A stretch of 64,000 nt of DNA, from NCBI GenBank assembly GCA_036365455.1, contig JAWQUS010000032.1, positions 17,120,001 through 17,184,000 on the forward strand. The letters run 5' to 3'. The position numbers and the translations under genes were made by a program. Under the pieces are notes generated by a model. The model was not told where the DNA came from, ran no database searches, and worked only from the letters and a program-made list of their open reading frames with translations. Numbering within the stretch: the stretch's first letter is position 1; every line of letters starts with the position of its first letter. This document shows, piece by piece, positions 37,738 to 50,200 of the stretch. The stretch comes from Macrosoma leucophasiata. Its lineage: Eukaryota; Arthropoda; Insecta; Lepidoptera; Hedylidae.

Positions 37738-38147
37738 GTTTTGGCGGGTACCTTGAAAGAGGCGTATGGGTGCTCTTATTTTATTTAATTTTCTTGGTGT
37801 ATTTTTAAGTTATATTGAATAAAGTTGGTGGCATTTTGTTTGATATAAGTTTATTACAGTGCCCGTGTATAGTGAAAGAATAACAGTGCGAAAACACGAC
37901 CTTTCAGGTTGCCTCCAAAACTTCATTGTAAATGTTCTGGTAAAGTAGCCATCGCTTTACTCGAATAACTTGATTGTAACTCACTTGACTGACATATTAT
38001 ACTTGATAACCTATATACTTAATACTTACGTATTATACTTGATGACTGTATTATACTAACTTTTACGCTGTTTAAATAAATACGAAATATCGTTTTACTT
38101 GACACTGGCAATATGCGTAATAGCGAAGCCATAACAAAAAAAAAACA
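37738..38147 (+). repeat. Retroposed repeat family E in the SelO-B/BolA2 divergent spacer
   Basis: Full copy from TTTTGGCGGGTACCTTGAAA to GCGAAGCCATAACAAAAAAA. It ends about 122 bp before the BolA2 start codon. Confidence 0.8.
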
Positions 38148-38269
38148 ATAAAGTTGTCTGTGGTTTTCTAAAAATAACCTCAAAAAGTGAAATCGTGCAA
38201 GATAACCGTTGTTCTGTGTTGTTTAAACATATCAGAAATTACTTTTTTGTCAAGTGAAAATAGACGAAT

Positions 38270-41200
38270 ATGGTGTATACAGAAGAATACATAAAGGAAA
38301 AGCTGAAGAAAGAATTGGACGCCGTACATGTTGTGAGTACTAGCTGTCAAAATTTGTAAATACCACGTCTGTGTTATCGTTTGCTAAGTTATAGTTGTTA
38401 TCAATTAATGCTTTAGAAAGAAGAGAATAGTATTTGAATATTAATACAATGGGTAGGAAGGCGGATCCAGATAGATTCATTATAACAAAAGACGCGCTCC
38501 TGCCCGGCGTATTTTTCGCCTTACTCATTCGATGGTGCGTAGCAAGTTATTCGTACTCAGGGTACAAAAAACCGCCAATGTACGGCGATTTCGAGGCGCA
38601 GCGGCACTGGCAGGAGATCACAGTACATACGCCTATTGGAAATTGGTATCGTAATACAACACAGAATGATTTACAATACTGGGGGCTGGATTACCCTCCG
38701 TTGACGGCATACCACAGTTTCATAATGGGGTTGGTGGCGGACTGGTTAGATCCGGAGTCCGTGAGGCTTTTCGCTTCGAGAGGGTATGAGAAGGAGTCTC
38801 ACAAAGATTTTATGAGGTGGACAGTGTTTCTTAGTGATCTGTACTTCTATGTGACTGCTGTGTTGTGCTTGTGTATTGATACTGAGAGAATCAGACCGAA
38901 AGAAGACAGTAATGTGTTTAAACGTGCCGACATCTGCACAGTCATGTTCTTGCTTTATCCCGGCTTGGTATTGATTGATCATGGACACTTCCAGTACAAT
39001 TGTGTGTCACTTGGTTTATTTTTATGGGCTGCTTTCTTTGTTGTTGCAATAGTTAATGATGTGTTGGCTACAATATTCTTTGTTCTCGCTTTGAATTATA
39101 AACAGATGGAATTGTATCACGCCTTGCCGTTCTTTGTATATTTTTTAAAGAAATGCTTCATTGGTATGCCGCCTAAAGGCAAGATACTGTATGTCGTCAG
39201 TAGGGTTAATAAATTAGCCATAGCTGTGATATCAGTTTTTATTATTGTATGGTACCCAATGTCGGGCTCCTGGGATAACATATTGCAAGTTATATACAGA
39301 TTGTTTCCCATAAAAAGAGGAATATTTGAGGATAAAGTTTCAAATGTCTGGTGTGTCATCAATGTATTTCACAAACTCAAATTTAACTACTCTAATGAGG
39401 AAATGGCTCAAATGTGTTTGTCATTAACAGCACTGGCTGCAATACCGTCCTGTGCTGACTTGTTCTTCCGGATCAATAGGAAGAAATTTGTTTTATCGCT
39501 AATAAATGTTTCATTAGCCTTCTTTTTATTTTCATTTCAAGTCCATGAAAAGACTATTCTGTTGGCCGCAATCCCAGTTGCTATGCACTTCCCCGAGGAC
39601 CCGTTTATTTGTTTCTGGTTTCTCTTAGTGTCCAATTTCAGTATGCTGCCATTACTGTTAAAAGATAACTTACTGTTACCGTTTATCTGTACAAATGCAA
39701 TATATTTAGCTTTTTATAGCATATCAATAAAATTAGCACAGCCCAGTGCTAATATCTTCTCGTTTTTGAATGCAAAACGTATTTACAAGATAGTCGATCC
39801 TAATAAAAGTAGTCATCCGCTGCTTCTGAATATGTCGAGTCTGTGTTTCTTTTTCTCGTTACTCGGTATGTTCTGGTTGACAATTGGTTCAGTTTTTGTC
39901 AAACCGCCCGAACAGTATCCGGATTTATTCCCACTTTTAGTCTCCATATATTCCTGTCTCCATTTTGTAATATTTTATATTTATTTCAATTATAGTCAGA
40001 TGTCATTACCAACATGTTTGCCAGCAATACACAAATTAAAAACTAAGTGATTGTGGATGTGTATTTTACTAAGCACCAAATAAAGATTTTAGCATTTTAA
40101 TAATATTTTTATTTTATCTTATTTCACAACACATAAATAAATAAATACGCTTACACTCGCAACCTCACACTAGGTATAAACCTATGTCGTGGGTGCCGTT
40201 GTTTGTACACACACAAACACCCAGACCCGCAACAAATATATGTAGGCCATACCAATATTAAAGCGCGCATGGTCCCGCGGCTGGTGTAGATCGTAAGCGA
40301 CCTACTCGGTTAAGCGATGCGGGCGCGGTCGGGTGTGTGATGGGTGACCGCTAGTGGCAAATTAAAATGCGCGTTTCCGTGCTTCGGAGGGCACGTTAAT
40401 CCGTCGGTCCCGGTTGCTATCGATAGATAGCAGTCGTTAAACCTTGTCGGAGGCCTTATGGTTTGAAAACACCCGACAGCGGGTTGGCCACTAACCCGTA
40501 TCTGCACCAACCCGCATTGGAGCAGCGTGGTGGAGTAAGCTCCAGGCCTCCCCCAAAAAGGGGAGAGACTCGTGCCCAGCAGTGGGACGTATAATGGGAT
40601 GCCATTATTATTATATAAATATTTGTCCTGGTGCGGGGATGGACTCCGTGACTCTTCGAATCAAACAGTGGTCTCACACTGCTGGACTCCCCCGGTCGTC
40701 ATGCATGACCGTCGTCGGATGTCACAGTTCTCAACTGCATCTGGCCTACCTACTTAACAAAATTGTTGCGGGATTTCGAACAATTAATATTCGATGAACG
40801 GTAGAACGACATAACTTGTTTCTTGACGACCCGGTTAGTCCAGCGGTGTGAGATGACCGTTTGATTCGAAGGGTCACGGGCTCGATCCCCGCACCGGGAC
40901 AAATATTTGTATGACCTACTTATATTTGTTTCAGGTTGGGTGCTTGTATGTGTACCTACAACAGCACCCACGACAAAGGTTTATAGGTACCTAAGCTGTG
41001 AGTGTAAGCGTATTTACTTAAAAAATAAAACTATGATAGCGATATGATATAAGCGTATTTACTTAATAGCCCTGCAATCGAGTTTCCCATGGACCCCTTG
41101 GATGAGGAACTCGATCGGGGTCTACGTAGGAGTGAATAAAATTTGCAAATATGGAAATGTGATATAAATGTAGCGAGGCCCGCATTTCACCACCGCAACC

Positions 41201-44200
41201 AAAAAAAAATTGAAAGTGGTCTACCACAAGAAATAGTTTGACAACCTCTGGTCTAGTGACTAGAGCTTGAAGCTGTAGGTAAATAAGGAGGCAACATGCT
41301 AAACAGCTTCGGTCAATTTGGACCTCTTTTTAAAAAAAGCAAAAGAAAAATTAACAGCAGTACCAAGGTCGATAAAAATAACTGGTGGTAGAGTTCCAGT
41401 TCAGGTCTCGTGGGCGTAGGCACCATCGCATTACCTAATCGTGTCCGGTCAGATGGTAATGTATGGCCCCGTAATAACTATCACAGAGACGTAAAAACTT
41501 AGGTCTCAGAGGTGGCAATCCATCTGCATTGTGTAGATGTCTATAATAATAGGCTGCAGTCACACAATGTGAGCTGCATGCTTGTATGCTACCTTCCTTA
41601 TATAAAAAATCGGTTGCACCCCAGGAGGAACGATGCAGAAGGTGTGAAGTGGAACGTAATCAACGTGGTGTGGTCGGATACCGTTAAGTTTTAATATGGC
41701 TGAGGCGATCGTCAGTCTGTGCTGAACAGTACAAACGGCGCGGCGCGCGAACGTACCGGTTTCGATAACTGTGTATTTGGTAGTTCGATAACAGTTATTC
41801 TTTTTAACGTTGTAATTTATTTCATGGTGAATGGTTACCGATGAACATCTATTGATTTTAGACGATAAAATCGGATGTAAGTATACACGGTTGTGTTGGA
41901 AGTTGTCCCAGCGCTGCAGCGCGACGTCGTTTCTTGTTTATGATATTGGTATGCATTTGTATCATCATGCCATGTGGTTTGCGGTGTAGACATCGAGTCT
42001 GCTATGTAGGTACCTATCCTCGTTAATATGTAATCAAGTGTGTCAGTGTCTTTTCTTTTTTTGTTTTTTTTTATGTATATAATGGTAGTGGCAAACAAGC
42101 ATGCAGTTCACAATGATGTTAAGTGATGACTGCAGCCTATAGACACCCACACAAAGACCAAGGCCAAAATGCAGATGCGTTACCACTCCTGAGGCCTAAG
42201 GTGTTATGCCTCTGTGCCGGAAATTATAGGGCCGTACAATAGATACCGGTATTGTTTACTTTTTTGTATCGGGACTAAGTCGTGTGATAGGTATACCTTG
42301 TAAGAAATGAAATAAACCAAGACAAGGAACGTAAGCAATTTGTAAATTAAACCTTGAAAAATTGTTTAAAAAAAAGAAATGACGGCATATATATAAAACC
42401 GATAAATAATTAAAAAAAAAACCGGCTAAGAGCAGGTCGGACTCGCGTTCATAGGGTTTCATACAATTAGCTTATTGCCTTTATTATCATAATTACCATC
42501 GACTTTTTAAAGCTTTCCAGTAATCTACATACCTACCTATAGGTAAAAAACATACATGTAAATGTCATAGATATTTTAAAAAAAATTGTAAACTCATTTC
42601 TTTCTGAGATAAAGGGGCGTGAACGGTCAGTTTTCGTCTATTTTATCAAATAATTCCAAAATTATCAATACTGATATTAAAGAAAAATACTTTGAGGTCC
42701 TCAAAATAAGGCGTGTCTTACTTACCATATACATATCACACCATATAGTTTACAAAACTTTTTTGAATCACCTAATTTTTTACCCAAAAAGTGGCCTCGC
42801 TTTTTGAAGTGCACTAATTTTCGTGCACGTACTACACGTTCATGATTAAGTCACTGATGTACATGTGTGTACCTTTCAACTCAATTGGTTCTGTACTTAT
42901 GGAGTGAATGGGCAATAGGTATATGGACTGGGAAAGAATGGGAGTAATTGGATCACTCTTTGACAGATAAAATCCATCAAAGATTAGTTCTTTGACGGAT
43001 TTTACCTGTCAAAGAGTGACCGACATAGCTCGCAGGATAAGTACAGTATCCAACAAGAAATAATGCACATCGAGCTTAGGAAGGACACTTCGGCTTATTT
43101 CGGGTCGGTAGAGCGATATCTCTTTCGCACCGTACCTATTTGACGTTTGTCGACCATTTTGATCACGTTTTGACCAATACCGGAATGTCAGTGCTTACGT
43201 AGGCAGTGTGTAGCAGAGATAACGCTCTACGAAGTCGAAACGAGCCGATCGTCTCTTTCGTAGGCTCGATGTGCATTATTAATTGTTGAGTACTGTACTA
43301 ACTTGCAACCAAAGCTCGTTGTGCGACGTTGATCCTATGGACCCATAGAGTAACACCGGAGGGGAGTAGCCATATGCAGGCTTTCCCCTCTGTCAAATTA
43401 CAAGCCCAAATGGGCCTATACCTGTCGCTTAGATGTTAAATTGTATGCGTGAAATTGTCTCTGTATTTTGTTAAAGTCAAGGTGCGAGTTTCGTAGTAAT
43501 AGACGATTTTTGTAGTGTGCGTGTGTGTCGCACGCATTTCCCCCCCACAAAAAATGACAGACTGTTTTGCATCGGTAATAAACGCTATGGCTACTCCCCT
43601 CCAGTCCGCCGCGACCGGTGGGCCGCGTTGCTCCATGTATGGACCAGTCTCGCGGTCAGTCATTAGGTATTATTCGTATGTTTTTCATTTTTGAGAAAGG
43701 GGGAACCCAGCGACAGGTTGAGAAATCGATGGGGGAACCCTAAAAGAAAAAAGTAACATTGAAGTACCTAATCAGTAGTAGTACCTATCAAGTAAATAAG
43801 TTATTTGGTGTTACATAATGATGATTAAACCAAACTTACTTAATTAATTACGCGCTGATGTTTTACCTAACTCGATTTTTTTGTACCTACTTGGTTGTTT
43901 GAATGCGCTAATCTCAGGCATTATTGTGTTCACATTAAAATTGGTATTTTTGTGTTCAACGTCCAGTTATCTAGAAAAAAAATGTTTTGATTAATGGGTG
44001 CGTTCCACTACGAACGTCCGCAAAGATTGTAACGCCCTCTGTAACGTTCCACCTAAGGCCCGTGGTGGTCGCACGCATTCGGCGCTTAGAGCAACACGGG
44101 CCACCGGCCGCGGCGGACTGGAGGGGAGTAGCCATAGCGTTTATTACCGATGCAAAACAGTCTGTCATTTTTTGCGGGGGGAAATGCGTGCGACACACAC

Positions 44201-47200
44201 TCACACTACAAAAATCGTCTATAACTACAAAACTCACACCTTAGCTTTAACAAAATACATAAATAATTTCTCGCATACATTTAAACATCTAGGCGACAGG
44301 TATAGGCCCATTTGGGCTTGTGCTTTGACAGAGGGGAAAGCCTGCATATTGCTACTCCCCTCCGGTGTTGCCCTATGATTCGGCGCATTGGATCGTTCGA
44401 CGTCACCGTACGAGCCCACTTCGCCCACAAAATATTGGTGGGTCGGAGTGGGCTTTCGCTAAAACAGCGGCAATTCGGAAAAATAACGATTTCACCATGG
44501 CGCCATATTGCGAGCAAACATCGCTGGATATGTGCGTGCCACTTACAAGAATCGCCGACAACGCCCGCGGCCTTTTTACGCTAGTGGAACTGCAATTTCA
44601 GCGGTCGTGGTCATTGGCGTTGCCGGGATTTAGTGGAACGTACCCAATATAAATTGCGACCATTTATTTTTTATATTACGAAGGTGGCAAATAAGCATGC
44701 AGTTCACATCGATGTTAGGTGAGAAGTCAAAATGAACATCGCCACCCCTAAGACCTTAGTTATGATGTCTCTGTAATAGTTATCACGGGCCATACATAAC
44801 CATCTACTCGGAACACGATAGCGCTGAACACTACCATTTGGCGGCAGATAGATTAGGTAATGCCGTGGTGGACAGAGAATATGTAATAATACTGCGTATA
44901 GAATGGACACTTCGACGTCCCGCCTGATTTCCCCTCTTGCAGCCCGCACCTCCCCTTGAGTACCGCGCCATATGCCGGCAGCTTTGTGCACTGAGGTTGC
45001 GAGCGGGCAATTGTGTATGTGTGCTTGTATAAACACGTCCTGATTGATTTCTGTGTAGGTAACGAGAAAAAGGCACCTTTCATTCTGCAGCGTGTCGCCG
45101 GTCGCGTGTGGCATACAAAAACGCTACCGGCAAGCACGCGGCACAATGAAAGCCACTATGGAGCTTCATACAAATTGCACCGGTAGCGCGCGTACGCGAC
45201 CGGCGACACGCTGCAGAATGAAAGGAGCATAAGCGTTTGTATGGAATTTTAACCGAGTATCCACGGTGAGCCTTCTGACCTTATACGATAAGGACTTTGT
45301 TATATATTTTTTATATAAAAAAAAGGATACAGCTTATTAGTATTTGTCAAATTGTGCAGGAGGTGACAGATGAGAGCGACGGCTGCGGAGCCAAGTTCGC
45401 TGCGCTGATCGTTTCTGACAAGTTTCAGGGGAAGCCCCTTTTAGCGAGGCACAGGTAAGTTTTCTTTATAGATGCCTTATTTTATACATTTTTTTATTGG
45501 TGGCAGAGTTGATGTGACCTATGCCACGTAGTATTATTACATATTCTCTGCCTATGCATCACCGCATTATCTACATCATTTTTTTAACGTTGTGATGTTG
45601 GCGAAAAGCATGCTTTTCACATTGATGGTAAGTGAACACTGCAGCCTATAAGAACCGGAGGTTAAAATGCAGATGCATTGCCACCTTTGAGGCCTAAGTT
45701 GTTTTGCTCTCTTGTGTAGATATCTATGGGTTACTGATTTTTTTTATGTAACAAAAAGGTGGCAAACATGCTTGCAGCTTACGTGGATGTTAAGTGATGA
45801 CTGCAGTCTATTGACATCTAAACAAAAACTAGAGGTCAAAATTTAGATGTGTGGCCACTTCTGAGGCCTAAGGTGTTTGCCTTTGTGCCGGAAATTATAG
45901 GGCTGTGTATTACCTCCTTACCGAAACACGATAGTGCTGAACACTACCAATTAGCGGCAAGTAGATTAGGTAATGCGGTGGTGCCTACCCTACGCCCACG
46001 TCCGTCACTAGAGCTCTACCACCAGTATTTTGAGAATGGGTTCATTAATTTATTGTCTCATTAACAAATGAACCCATTCTCAAGTTTTATCAAGATTACA
46101 AAAACCGAAATACAAAATAACCAATTGTTCTTAAATTTATTTTAATTGTCTTTTAATTTCAATTCAAAACTTAAATACGCAAATAATAACAACTTATTTA
46201 TAAAAGAACAATAAAACAATATCTTTTGTTTTTTGTAAGGGAATTATTAAAAACTATTCAGAATGTCCATTATGACGAATTGTATGACTATTTGAATGGA
46301 TGTCTTCTACACGACCTCCAAAACGCAAAATTCGCCGTTCACTACTATACCTACGCTGGGGTTATGGGTTCGATTCCCGAGTCGGGGACGATAAAAAATA
46401 ATGGTGTAAAATCCTTTATCTCTGGTTCAAATACTCAAATAACTCAACAAGAAATATTGCACATCGAGGCTACGAAAGAGACAATCGGCTAGTTTCGACT
46501 TCGTAGAGCGTTATCTCTGCTACACATTGCTTACGTAAGCGCTGATAGTCCGGTGTTGGTCAAAAATTGATCAAAATGGTCGACAAACGTCAAATAGGTA
46601 CGGTGCGAGAGAGATAACGCTCTACAGACCTGAAATAAGCCGAAGCCTCCTTCCTAACGTCGATGTGCAATATTTCTTGTTGGTTAATGTACTGTTTTAT
46701 CTATACAAATAAATAAAATTGGAGTGTCTGTTTGAAATATTAAAATAACCGTTTTTAACTAAATGCATATTCAGGTAGACACGGTACGTATACCAAAACA
46801 ACATTTTTTGCAATTTTTGTCTGTCTGTCTGTTTGGCGGGGCTATTCTTGGGAGCGGCTGGACCGATTTTGACGGGACTTTCACTGGCGGATAGCTGATG
46901 TACTTTTATACTAGCTTCGCCCACGACTTCGTCCGGGTAGATATTGAAAAATCATAAATTGTCATACGGACGAAGTCGCGGGGACAGCTAGTTGAGTTGA
47001 TAAATATAAATTTACATGTCACAGTATGTCATTATTTATAGATTACAATTTCTTGTCAGGTTATTAATTATAATTATTGTACATTGCAAAATTCACTCAC
47101 ATTGTTTTTACATATTACATAGGTAGGTACATTAATTGAGATAACAATTCTGATATAATTTTTTTTAAGTAATTTTGGTAAGTTTGGTAACTGGTGGTAG

Positions 47201-50200
47201 AGCTCCAGTTACGGAGCTCGCGGGCGTAGGCACCACCGCATTACCTAATATACTTGCCGTTAAATGGTAGTGTTCAGCACTATCGTGTTTCGGTCAGGTG
47301 GTAATGTACGGCTCTGTAATTTCCGGCACAGAGGGATAACACCTAATGCCTCAGGAGTGGCAGCGCATTTGCATTTTGACCTCTGGTCATTGTGTGGGTG
47401 TCTATAGGCTGCAGTCATCACTTAACATCAATGTGAACTGCACGCTTGTTTGCCACTTTCATTAAATAAAAAAAAATGAATTATAAAATATTATAATTAA
47501 ATAATATAAAATTCATTTAAATTGAAGAAGGCTTTACATAACAACCATTCTTTAAGTTTCTTCACAAATAATGTATTGGGTTTAATGCTTTTTATGCGTC
47601 ATCATCATGTCAGCCGAATATGGTAAAAAGTTGAACCAAAGCCTCCCCTTAAGAGGGATAAAATATGTCATAATCGCCACGCTTGGCATGCGGATTGGCG
47701 ATCGCAGTCTTTTCGCAGGACGCTGCTGCCCATCCGTGCAAAATCCGTGAAGTTATGTCAGAGAATATGTAATAATACTACATAGTTATGTTTATATGTA
47801 CCTACTTGTCTTCTTTTGATGAGACATATAAAAGCTTACAGTCTGAAGTTAGTTGCTAAACAAATAATTTCTGGCCCTGTAATTTCCGGCACAGAGGCAT
47901 AACACCTTAGGCCTCAGAAGTGGTAACGCATCTGCATTTTGACCTCTGGTCTTTGTGTGGGTCTCTCTCATCTGCAGTCATCACTTAACATCAATGTGAA
48001 CTGTGTGCTTGTTTGCCACTTTCTTTACATAAAAAAAATACAGTCTGAAGTTAGATGCTAAACTTTTTTGTGGTTTTGTTTTATTTCTGGTATATTGGAT
48101 TCTTACTTGCATACAATAAGTTCAGTGCTCAACAATAAATATTGCACATCGAGCCTAGGAAGGAGACTTCGGCTTATTTCGGGTCTGTAGAGCGTTATCT
48201 CTTTCGCACCGTACCTATTTGTCCTTTGTCGACCATTTTGATTAAGTTTTGACCAATACCGGACTAATTGCCTAACTAGCATAGTTGGTAATAGATGGCG
48301 CTGCTGCTACCTTAAAGCAATGCAATAGATGTGAAGGAAAGATTTGACAAATCGGGCAGGGCTTCAGTAGCTCAATTGGAAGAGCGGCTGGACTAGATTC
48401 CCAGTAGGTCGCGAGTTCGAGTCTCGCCTGAAGTCAAATTTTTCTTTCCATTTTTCTTTAAAAAATAAAAATATATATATTTCACAAGCATGTGTTAATG
48501 CGAAATAATATAAAAAACAATTATTAAAAGTAAAAGCGACTTCTTAACGATATTCAATAAACTGAAAAGTCTATTATATCGGTTGCCTAACTAGCATAGT
48601 TGGTAATAGATGGCGCTGCTGCTACCATAAAGCAATGCAATAGATGTGAAGGAAAGATTTGACAAATCGGGCAGGGCTTCAGTAGCTCAATTGGAAGAGC
48701 GGCTGGACTAGATTCCCAGTAGGTCGCGAGTTCAAGTCTCGCCTGAAGTCAAATTTTTCTTTCCATTTTTCTTTAAAAAATAAAAATATATTTCACAAGC
48801 ATGTGTTAATGCGAAATAATATAAAAAACAATACCGGACTGTCAGTGCTTACGTAGGCAGATTAGGCAGTGTGCAACAGAGCGCTCTACGAAGCCGAAAC
48901 GAGAGCCGATCGTCTCTTTCGCAGGCTCGATGTGCAATATTAATTGTTGAGTACTGTCTGTACAAACTGTTTTTTTATGCAAGTACATACATTACAATGT
49001 CTGCATATAGATTTGCCAACAATCTTCTTCTAAGATTAAGCAGATGCTGTTGAGACGACATCAGTGCCGGATTAGCCATATAGCAGGAGGCAGCAAATGC
49101 TACGGGCCCCGCGCCTGTGCCCAAAAAAACCCTCAAATATGTAAAATATGTAATACTACACCTTAGCTATTCTCAAAGTGAGCGTTGGCCACACTGTAAT
49201 TACTCGTATATAGGTATATTATTAAGTTGCAAATTGGCAATACCACTATACATGCAGGGGGAATCCCCTAATGTTGTTCTCGATTCCTTTTCCTATATGT
49301 TCTGTTTTATTTCCGACCTAAATTTCAGTAGGCAATGTACCTCTAGGGCCCCATGGTCACAGTTGCTACGGGCCCCGCACCGGTTTTATCCGGCACTGGA
49401 CGACATATTATTATTAATGAATCAGTTGGACGTTTGATCTTGTATAATAAATTCATGGGAACATTTTCCTTGTCCTACGTTCGACATCTTCCTTCTTTAA
49501 TATTTATGAGATTTTGATTAGATATACAGTAGGTACACCTTGAGATGATCTGTGATCTGATAACCTCTGTTCTTTGAGCGGTGGCTGAATTAGTATTTTC
49601 TACTGTTTACTTGTATTCAATAAATATATGTAAACCCTATCGCAATAGGGTATTTGGCAATGTGTAATATATATTTTTTAAATTACATAGTCCGAAAGTC
49701 TTTTGGAAATATACCCCCTCTATTCGTAAACGTACATTAGATACGTTTACGTTAGCTATAGAATGCTTTGTCTTTGTCAGTTGCATTGTCAAATGTGCAG
49801 GATAGAAAAAGACAAAGGAGAGATTGGCAACACTTTAGCTAAAATACGTTTATGAATAAGGGGGTAAAAGTTTAATAAACATGAAAATTATTAAAATTGG
49901 TGCATTATTGTAGAAGAGGAACAAAAATAAAAAAGTATTTTTTTTTTGTTTCAGTTTTCAAATAGTAACCGTAGGTACTTATTACATTCCTTGTACAAAT
50001 CCCAACAACTTTTAATATGCAATCTATTTACAAAATGGCTGTATTAACGAAGATTTTTTCATATTTCTTGAAGTCATTGATTTCGGAGATGTATACAAGC
50101 ACGTGACGTCACAAACCCGTACAATTTTGTATAATCCGTTTGAGATCATTTCATCACTTGCAACTTTTGAAGGGTGATATCTGAAAAATTATTAGTTATA

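Larger units (their letters stand above)
48266..48828 (+). mobile_element. Unit T inserted as a direct dimer
   Basis: Two head-to-tail copies of a ~315-bp unit with tRNA-like cores at 48360-48435 and 48675-48750. The break point within the unit (at TTGCCTAACTAGC) differs from that of the copy at 50271. The 12-bp target duplication is exact. Confidence 0.85.
48125..48958. mobile_element. MITE family D, copy 5, split by unit T
   Basis: Halves 48125-48265 and 48841-48958, with the duplication CAATACCGGACT at the break (48254-48265 and 48829-48840). Confidence 0.85.

Noticed and set aside
38434..38448. Longer ALG6 start with five extra residues
   Set aside because: That start is a TTG; the ATG at 38449 is the first real start and gives the family-typical N-terminus.
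43436..45146. Cluster of frames of 64-136 codons
   Set aside because: They map onto MITE K, element L and family G/A repeats and also appear, shifted, in other copies, so they are not genes.
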